Below are positions 55,000-61,196 of a DNA stretch of 64,000 nucleotides, one piece after another. The stretch is from assembly GCA_025210735.1 (NCBI GenBank), contig JAOARD010000007.1, positions 124,001-188,000 on the forward strand, in the 5' to 3' direction. The stretch is from Bacteroidales bacterium. GTDB lineage: Bacteria > Bacteroidota > Bacteroidia > Bacteroidales > UBA6680. The position numbers were made by a program, and so were the translations under genes. The notes under the pieces are model-generated. The model had not been told where the DNA came from. It did no database searches and saw only the letters and a list, made by a program, of their open reading frames with translations. Within the stretch, counting starts at the first letter, position 1. Every line of letters starts with the position of its first letter.

Positions 55000-55434
55000 T
55001 TACTTAATGTATACCTTCTCTCTGTTTATTAAACTTTTTATATACGATATTGCATTTGTGCTCCAAAGTGCCATTATAATTAATACAGGCTGAAATAACA
55101 GGCGAATAAATCTTGCCTTATCACTATCTAAACCAAATGCATCTATTCCGTTAACATATTGATTGATATTACCAGGAAATATTAATATGTAGAAGAGTGC
55201 CAACATAGCTCCTACTTTTGCTTTGTGTTTTGTCAGGAGTAACATTCCCAATCCTAACAGTAGTTCTACAATACCGGAAGCAATTACAACAAAGTCTTTG
55301 TCCAATGGCAACCATTCCGGAACCTGTGCCTGAAATTCAACCCTGTTAAATGAGAAGTGGCTAACTGCTGCATATGTCATAAACAGCCCAAGAAGTACTC
55401 TTACAATATTTTTACTTACAGATATAAAGTTCAT
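55000..55434 (-). CDS. DoxX-family membrane protein
   Basis: 144 aa with four membrane helices. Seen: IVRVLLGLFMTYAAVSHFSF, VPEWLPLDKDFVVIASGIVE, LLLGLGMLLLTKHKAKVGAM. DoxX-like proteins are linked to quinone or thiol redox and to peroxide resistance in several bacteria. It starts 5 bp after the gpx gene ends, within the same operon. Confidence 0.82.
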   Translation of the reverse strand: MNFISVSKNIVRVLLGLFMTYAAVSHFSFNRVEFQAQVPEWLPLDKDFVVIASGIVELLLGLGMLLLTKHKAKVGAMLALFYILIFPGNINQYVNGIDAFGLDSDKARFIRLLFQPVLIIMALWSTNAISYIKSLINREKVYIK

Positions 55435-55439
55435 TATTT

Positions 55440-55934
55440 CTATTTATTATCGGTGAATATATTCTTTTCCAAATAGCTGTCTATTGCTTCAGGTTTTGTT
55501 GTCGGAGCAAATCTCTTTACCGGATCACCATTACTGTTTATTAAAAATTTAGTAAAGTTCCACTTTACTCTCTTCCCGAACAGTCCGCCCAAGCTGTTTT
55601 TAAGAAACACATACAGCGGATGAGTGTTCTTTCCGTTAACATCAACCTTAGAAAACATCTGAAATGTAACTCCATAGTTTATTACACATCCTTCTGATAT
55701 TGATTTCTCATCGCCCGGCTCCTGATTAGCAAACTGATTACAAGGAAATCCCAGTATCACCAGTCCTCTGTCTTTATACTTATTATACAGTTTTTCAAGT
55801 CCAGCAAGTTGAGGTGTAAAACCACATTTGCTGGCTGTATTAACCACTAATACCGTCTTACCTCTGTACATATCCATACAGATCTCTTTACCCTGAAGGG
55901 TATCTGCTTTAAAAGTATAAAACTGTTTTTCCAT
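55440..55934 (-). CDS. Glutathione peroxidase-family thiol peroxidase
   Basis: 164 aa. Peroxidatic Cys in NTASKCGFTPQL, Gln in FPCNQFANQEPG and Trp/Asn in VKWNFTKF form the family tetrad. Such Cys-type bacterial enzymes normally use thioredoxin rather than glutathione to reduce hydroperoxides. The ATG at 55934 (MEKQFYTFKAD) is the family start; the 15-codon upstream extension is basic and overlaps the operator, so rejected. First gene of the gpx-doxX-nitroreductase operon. Confidence 0.9.
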   Translation of the reverse strand: MEKQFYTFKADTLQGKEICMDMYRGKTVLVVNTASKCGFTPQLAGLEKLYNKYKDRGLVILGFPCNQFANQEPGDEKSISEGCVINYGVTFQMFSKVDVNGKNTHPLYVFLKNSLGGLFGKRVKWNFTKFLINSNGDPVKRFAPTTKPEAIDSYLEKNIFTDNK

Positions 55935-55962
55935 AATTAGATTTTTATATCGCGTCCGTTTA

Positions 55963-56015
55963 TATCGTTTACGATACAAATGTAGGTAAAATTATTTATG
56001 TCGCAAGCGATATAA
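55963..56015 (-). promoter_or_regulatory. gpx promoter with two operator palindromes
   Basis: The -7 box TACATTTG (55977-55984, minus strand) lies between two palindromes: TATCGTTTACGATA (55963-55976), which directly abuts its downstream side, and TTATgTCGC-AA-GCGAtATAA (55996-56015), which overlaps the -33 region. Their shared half-site is TATCGy. The arrangement fits repression, most likely by the OhrR-like protein encoded at the operon's end. Confidence 0.6.
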
Positions 56016-56101
56016 ATAAAAATTGTATGATATATTTTCTGCAACCAACAGTAATCACACCTCAAGCAACTTATTACCCGACAAATACAATTAAACAAAA
56101 A

Positions 56102-56126
56102 AAGGTCTGCAAACTTTTGCAGACCT
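56102..56126 (-). terminator. Rho-independent terminator (minus strand)
   Basis: AGGTCTGC stem with AAAAGTTT loop and GCAGACCT on the minus strand, then seven T. It would end transcripts from the HIRAN gene and the small ORF below. Confidence 0.7.
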
Positions 56127-56154
56127 CAACACTAGAACTATAACTTTACAATAA

Positions 56155-56313
56155 TCAGATCTTGCTTAATCTGATATATAACTTAAGTGCAGCCTCACGA
56201 ACTTTTGTGTGCACATTATGTTTTCCTTTAATTAATAATTTGTTTCCCTTCATGTTTATAAGTCTTTGTTCGTAACAAATCTGTTTAATTGCAATGTTTT
56301 CAATTATACACAT
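56155..56313 (-). CDS. Possible small protein (52 aa)
   Basis: An open frame from ATG at 56313 runs to a stop 29 bp before the terminator. The product is basic (IKGKHNVHTKVREAALKLYI near the end) with no membrane helix. It lies 34 bp downstream of the HIRAN gene on the same strand, in an otherwise empty terminated stretch. It may be a real small protein or chance. Confidence 0.35.
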   Translation of the reverse strand: MCIIENIAIKQICYEQRLINMKGNKLLIKGKHNVHTKVREAALKLYIRLSKI

Positions 56314-56347
56314 AACTATCTAATCAATTTCTGTACCAAACTCTTAA

Positions 56348-56674
56348 TTACTGTTTATCAGTTACATCTACCACATACACAACCACACCTATTGCTTCAC
56401 TGGCGGTAGCCTTTTTATCAACTGACATTACTCGTACATCAAACGGGTTCTGTCCACATTTCAACAACTTACTGAATGAGTAGTTGTTATCGCTTGGTAT
56501 ATAACCAATTTTGTGTTCGTTATAGTATATTGCCACAGCACCGGAATCGTGCGGGTTAACAGGTTCAGCCTCTATTTTTAATGGAGTTCCAATCTCTAAC
56601 TCATTAAAAACTATTGTGCCCTCATTATAAGTAAACCCGGCAACATAAAAATGATCAAAATACTCTCGTTTCAT
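56348..56674 (-). CDS. HIRAN-domain protein
   Basis: 108 aa, essentially a bare HIRAN domain: FYVAGFTYNEGTIVFNELEI, GTPLKIEAEPVNPHDSGAVA, IYYNEHKIGYIPSDNNYSFS. HIRAN domains in HLTF bind 3' DNA ends at stalled forks; standalone bacterial members are predicted DNA-damage sensors but are little studied. It lies downstream of the RING/TerD-like gene on the same strand, with a 258-bp gap in which I see nothing else. Confidence 0.82.
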   Translation of the reverse strand: MKREYFDHFYVAGFTYNEGTIVFNELEIGTPLKIEAEPVNPHDSGAVAIYYNEHKIGYIPSDNNYSFSKLLKCGQNPFDVRVMSVDKKATASEAIGVVVYVVDVTDKQ

Positions 56675-56932
56675 ACGTTATAAACTTTGTTTGTTGTACA
56701 AAATCTTATACACAACAATCAGTATTAATAAGACTCTATACAGTGCTTTTTGAAATTACAGTTGCAAGATAACATACAGGGGTTTCAATATCTGAACAGT
56801 TTTTTTGCTTTGCTAAAACTTATCTAAAAACGAGCAAAAAAACACCCGAAACATACATTACAAAACACTAATACATGGATAGTTACAATACCGAAGAGAG
56901 ACAAGGTTCTGATAATCACAGAACCATAAATA

Positions 56933-59173
56933 TTATAAAAACAGTTTACAAACCTCAGCACTATTCATTGCCCATTCTTTACTGTAAACCTCATCGGCAT
57001 TTTCAGCTTCATCTACAATTTTTAATCCCTGAACTTCTGCTTTAAGTTGCAACAAATCGCCAATCTTTAGTTTAGCATCAAGTTTGTTCATTAACGACTC
57101 AACAGTATCAATATTCAGACTCTGCACTACCTGACCACCAAAATTCATCTCCAGCCAGATTATCTCGCTCTTATCTATATCTAATACACCAAAAACCATC
57201 CCTTTTGTAAGCGATTGTTTTATCCTTACCTGATGCTGAACATTAACAGGATTATAGGCCACTCCGGAAGCAGTTACTTTCATAGGATATTTACTATTCA
57301 TCCAACCTACCACCAAATTTGGAGCAAGACTACCGCTTGTGTATGCATTACATGTAAAACTAACATATTTTGCACCTAACTTTTTTAGCTCGGTTAAATC
57401 AATGTCTATATATTCAGCTGTTCCTTTTTTGTTAGGAATTCGCTGTATATCACCACTATGTTTACATCCGGTAATTACAAGTTGTGAGTAAGAACAGTAC
57501 TGTTCTCTGTTTTTGTAAGCTACCATACAACTAAGATCCATATCAAGGTGTTGTGCCGGAAGACCTTCGCCCCACTGCATAAACAGCCTAACAGTGTCTC
57601 CTTCAACCTTAAACCGTGTGCCCATCAACGCTCCTGATAGATCCTGAATATGTTCACTTCTGTCTCCAATTGCAATAGGAACATTATACAGTTCACTATC
57701 AATACAGATCGTTTTACTTGTTATATCAGCTCTCTTAAGATTGTTCTTTATAACATCCAGACTCAACTCACGTATTAATAGTTGCATTCTTTCAAGTTCT
57801 TCATCACTGTACAATTGAAGCCAATTGTTTGGCGGAATTCTCTTACTAATACCTCCAAGAGGTTTAACAGTTCTTGATGCACTCTTATCAAAGTATATCT
57901 CAGCATACATATTTAGCGTAAGAATCAGTCTTGCCGGAACCTGATTCATAATCTCTCTGAAATGTTTTACAGATATATCCGGCCCAAACCACAGCATAGA
58001 TGAGAACAGAGATCTTGCAAACAGTCCCGGTCTTTGCTTTAACAGGGCAAATGTACTCTCCGCATCAGCCTTTAGTTTGTAATAGTTAACCTCTCCTTGC
58101 CAAACCTCATAATCCTCATTGTAAAAAGTATCAAGAAGATTTGCAAGTCTGCCAAACTCCGCTTTTTTACTATACTCTGCTAATCTTAATGCCCTTATAA
58201 ACCTTACCCACATACCTCTTTTTGGGTGCATATTTTCGCATTGAGCAGAGATATCCATGGTTAAATTATTAAGCCACAACGCATACAGTTTGCTCTCCGT
58301 TCTACTGTATTTAAGTTTTAAATCTTTTAATGATTTAATCTTTGCTTCTCTATCTTTATCAGCGCAAAGATTATTATTTATAACATTATTTGTTAACCTG
58401 TTAGCTATTGTTTTTGGTTCAACAATTTGTAAAAACCCGGTATGTTTATACCACAAATATCTAAGTATATCATTTGGTGTTTTAAACAACCTCCCTGCCT
58501 CTTCTCCTCTGTTTGATTCAACAAACGTATCAATAACAAGCATTAAAGTCTCTTTAATACCAATCTCTACATTCTCCGGCAAACCGTATTCCGATATAAG
58601 TATCTTAATATCATCTATCTGAGTAGCATCTAAAGCAACTGACGATTCCAACAGATTAACCAAATATTGGTACATATCCTCTGTTGTAAATAGCCTTAGA
58701 ACCTTTAATTTATTCTCTTTTGGTTCATAACTAAGTTTATCAAACTCAAACTGCGAGCCACAAAACGGACAACCGTTATATCTTTCAAGCGGAAATGTAT
58801 TATTTGGGATAATATGTCCGCATGGTAATTTTGTTCCATTCTCACTCTTGAATATATTAGCAAACCATGTAATAACATGATCTGCCACAGACTCACCTGT
58901 AGGCATATTCCACTGCTTTACCAGAGGAGTCCAGTTTTTATTTACACCGGTAATATCCTTTAATAGTTGAAATATCTCTAGTTTATGTTTTGGCGATATT
59001 CTGTTTACTGTTTTTAGCAGATCTTCACTGAATGTAAATCCTAATTCAGAACAATTTGCAGCAAACATAACTGTTATCTCATCTATATCAATCTCTTTAT
59101 CTTTTATTATCCACTCGTGCGGAACTACTATTGCGTTTTGTCTTATCGCAACCTTTAACAAATCCTTTTCCAT
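56933..59173 (-). CDS. RING-like and TerD-like domain protein (MXAN_6230/SCO0854-type)
   Basis: 746 aa, cytoplasmic. Residues ~118-142 carry a RING-like metal-binding motif (LPCGHIIPNNTFPLERYNGC followed by PFCG). The middle (~150-480) is a helical region with no recognised domain. Residues ~510-680 resemble TerD: VPIAIGDRSEHIQDL, HLDMDLSCMVAYKN, HSGDIQRIP and EYIDIDLTEL. This order fits the MXAN_6230/SCO0854 RING-domain family known in myxobacteria and actinomycetes. TerD-type domains bind Ca2+ and belong to tellurite/stress systems. What the RING-like part does in a bacterium is unknown; ubiquitin-ligase-like activity is not shown by sequence. Confidence 0.75.
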   Translation of the reverse strand: MEKDLLKVAIRQNAIVVPHEWIIKDKEIDIDEITVMFAANCSELGFTFSEDLLKTVNRISPKHKLEIFQLLKDITGVNKNWTPLVKQWNMPTGESVADHVITWFANIFKSENGTKLPCGHIIPNNTFPLERYNGCPFCGSQFEFDKLSYEPKENKLKVLRLFTTEDMYQYLVNLLESSVALDATQIDDIKILISEYGLPENVEIGIKETLMLVIDTFVESNRGEEAGRLFKTPNDILRYLWYKHTGFLQIVEPKTIANRLTNNVINNNLCADKDREAKIKSLKDLKLKYSRTESKLYALWLNNLTMDISAQCENMHPKRGMWVRFIRALRLAEYSKKAEFGRLANLLDTFYNEDYEVWQGEVNYYKLKADAESTFALLKQRPGLFARSLFSSMLWFGPDISVKHFREIMNQVPARLILTLNMYAEIYFDKSASRTVKPLGGISKRIPPNNWLQLYSDEELERMQLLIRELSLDVIKNNLKRADITSKTICIDSELYNVPIAIGDRSEHIQDLSGALMGTRFKVEGDTVRLFMQWGEGLPAQHLDMDLSCMVAYKNREQYCSYSQLVITGCKHSGDIQRIPNKKGTAEYIDIDLTELKKLGAKYVSFTCNAYTSGSLAPNLVVGWMNSKYPMKVTASGVAYNPVNVQHQVRIKQSLTKGMVFGVLDIDKSEIIWLEMNFGGQVVQSLNIDTVESLMNKLDAKLKIGDLLQLKAEVQGLKIVDEAENADEVYSKEWAMNSAEVCKLFL

Positions 59174-59386
59174 ACAATTATTAGTTTAAGTTATACAATA
59201 AGGTAATTCTGCTTCTGATCATTTCCCTAGAATGGTGGGTGCGCCCGGAAGTAAGAAGCAGTTGACCTTAATTGATCAGGGTAATCTATGTTCTGTTTCT
59301 TCCAATCGCAATCCTTTCGGAAAATACGATCAGAGATTTAATAACAATGAAGTAAGATACATATTGACCCCAATATCTTATTGAGT

Positions 59387-59498
59387 GAGGCAGATGGGAT
59401 TCGAACCCATGACCCGGGCACCAATGCATGAAGTAAACCTTTATTGACCATAAGGTAATTTAAAAGCTAACCTGCTCTACCAACTGAGCTACTGCCTC
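59387..59498 (-). tRNA. Aberrant tRNA-like locus (Lys-type UUU loop, ~37-nt insertion)
   Basis: On the minus strand: acceptor arms GAGGCAG/CTGCCTC, a good D arm (GCTC-AGTTGGTA-GAGC) and T arm (ATGGG-TTCGAAT-CCCAT). The anticodon arm is GGTTA/TTACC with one U-U mismatch and a 9-nt loop containing TTTT, suggesting anticodon UUU (Lys). Between anticodon and T arms are 43 nt (59411-59453) instead of about five, and the total is 112 nt. No CCA is encoded. It is likely a pseudogene or atypical tRNA. The rest of 59174-59817 shows short repeats (TTGACC, AAGGTAATT) and hairpins, no gene. Confidence 0.5.
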
Positions 59499-59817
59499 AA
59501 TAATAAAAGAAGGTAATTGAACAAGTAGAATACGTGACAGGTATGGTTTTGTAGTAACCTGTTCTTGACCTTCGTACTATTTTAAAGAGCGTTTGTCTTA
59601 TTGACGATTCAAAGGTCTATAGTTACTACGCACTGTTTCTGCGTAGTGAAATATATTTTTATCACATAATCTACATTAATAGATATACTCTGTGATTTAC
59701 AGCAAATTGAGATGTATAGAAAATTTAAAGAAAGGAGTTTATAAAAAGGATTCTTATATAACAGGTAGTATAAAAGTAAAAAAAGCACAGCAATACCAGC
59801 TGTGCTATAAAGGATGT

Positions 59818-61176
59818 CTATTTAATCTGAGCCGTGGTTTTAAGGTATTCGGCTTTCTTTATTTTGTATTTTGTTTTTGCATCAACCAGTTTATCTTTTG
59901 CTGATTGATATGTTGCCTGAGCTTCTAACAGATCTGATGTACTTACAATACCTGCCTGATAGTTATCGTTTACAACATTCAGGTGTTCGTTTGCCTGGTC
60001 TACCGACATTTCTGCTACACTAATCTGCTCGTAACTCTCTATAAGATCTTTATACGCTTTTGTTATCTGTAGTTTGAGCAACTCCGATTTATCAGCAAGG
60101 TTATTACGTGCAATATCGACCTTTATGTTATGCTCTTTTATTTTGTGAGAACCGCCCCACCATCCCGATAATGGTACCGACAGTGTTGCAAACATAATTC
60201 CGTAGCTGTTCTTTTTATCAGCAACATCAAGATATAAACCTTGTGCTCCTACAGCTAACGATGGCATAAACTCTCCTCTAGCCATACGTTTCTGCAGAAT
60301 CTCAGCATCAACAGCCCGGTTTAACATACGGTACTCATATCTGTTTGCAAGTGCATCGTCAGGGTTATTGAATATATCTGCCGGAGGTGTAATATCTATT
60401 ATAGTATCTGTAATAGACATATTCTCGTTATACTCTATTCCTATATGCTGTGCCATTGTCATCTTAAGCAGCGTCATTCCATTATCCAGCATCAGTCTGT
60501 TTGTCTTTATATTATTAAGTTCCAGTTTTACCTTTAGCAGATCGCTTTTTTGAATTAATCCGGCATTGTACGATACTGTTACATCTTTAAGTAGACTGGC
60601 TAACAGTTGTTGATACCCGTTAAGAGTCTTCTTCTTCTCCTTAAGTGCAAGAAGATTCCAATAGTAGTACTCAGTAGTTACCAGTATCTCATCTTTTGTA
60701 AGATGTTCCTGATATCCGGCAAACTCCTCTCCTAACGACGCCAATTTATTACCATTTCTTATCCTTCCTCCTGCATATACAGGTTGTATAGCAGTAATCA
60801 TACCCGCATTAACATAGTCAAGCAATTCAATGTTCATACCCGGAAAGTATGTAAACTGTGTTGGGTTAGCCAGATTTGCAGGATTTCCATCATATACAGG
60901 CAGATTCATCTCCGGTACTTTTGCCTCTATTAGTCCTTTGCTGGACTTCATAACCATTGCTCCTGCATCAATAGTAGGAAAATAGTTTGTAAATGCGTTC
61001 TTCTTAACCTCCGATGCCGCATTTGATCTCATATGAGCTTCTTTAAGCCTCTTATTATTGTCAAGAGCATATTGCTTGCATGAATCCAATGACAGATTCT
61101 GTGCATTTGCTGTTGCTGTAAGCACTACTGTTATAGACAAAAACAGTAATACTTTTCTTATCTCTCTATATATCAT
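59818..61176 (-). CDS. TolC-family outer-membrane efflux protein
   Basis: 452 aa, normal for the family. Signal peptide ~1-25 (LFLSITVVLTATANAQ). Two OEP repeats: LDSCKQYALDNNKRLKEAHM and EYRMLNRAVDAEILQKRMAR each open a coiled-coil half, and the C-terminal half contains AQATYQSAKDKLVDAKTKYK. It forms the outer-membrane channel of a tripartite pump. Lies 20 bp downstream of the RND gene; the periplasmic adaptor gene would be expected upstream, beyond the window. Confidence 0.9.
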   Translation of the reverse strand: MIYREIRKVLLFLSITVVLTATANAQNLSLDSCKQYALDNNKRLKEAHMRSNAASEVKKNAFTNYFPTIDAGAMVMKSSKGLIEAKVPEMNLPVYDGNPANLANPTQFTYFPGMNIELLDYVNAGMITAIQPVYAGGRIRNGNKLASLGEEFAGYQEHLTKDEILVTTEYYYWNLLALKEKKKTLNGYQQLLASLLKDVTVSYNAGLIQKSDLLKVKLELNNIKTNRLMLDNGMTLLKMTMAQHIGIEYNENMSITDTIIDITPPADIFNNPDDALANRYEYRMLNRAVDAEILQKRMARGEFMPSLAVGAQGLYLDVADKKNSYGIMFATLSVPLSGWWGGSHKIKEHNIKVDIARNNLADKSELLKLQITKAYKDLIESYEQISVAEMSVDQANEHLNVVNDNYQAGIVSTSDLLEAQATYQSAKDKLVDAKTKYKIKKAEYLKTTAQIK

Positions 61177-61196
61177 TGGTCTCTATTTTTAAATTA

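Noticed and set aside
55935-55979. 15-residue N-terminal extension of the peroxidase
   Set aside because: Overlaps the operator and promoter; orthologues start at the MEKQFYTFKAD position by family length.
59411-59453. Group I or II intron in the tRNA-like gene
   Set aside because: Only ~37 extra nt, far too short for a self-splicing intron, and placed outside the anticodon loop.
59625-59647. Terminator call for the hairpin near the tRNA-like locus
   Set aside because: Good 8-bp stem but no T run on either strand; kept only as part of a finding.
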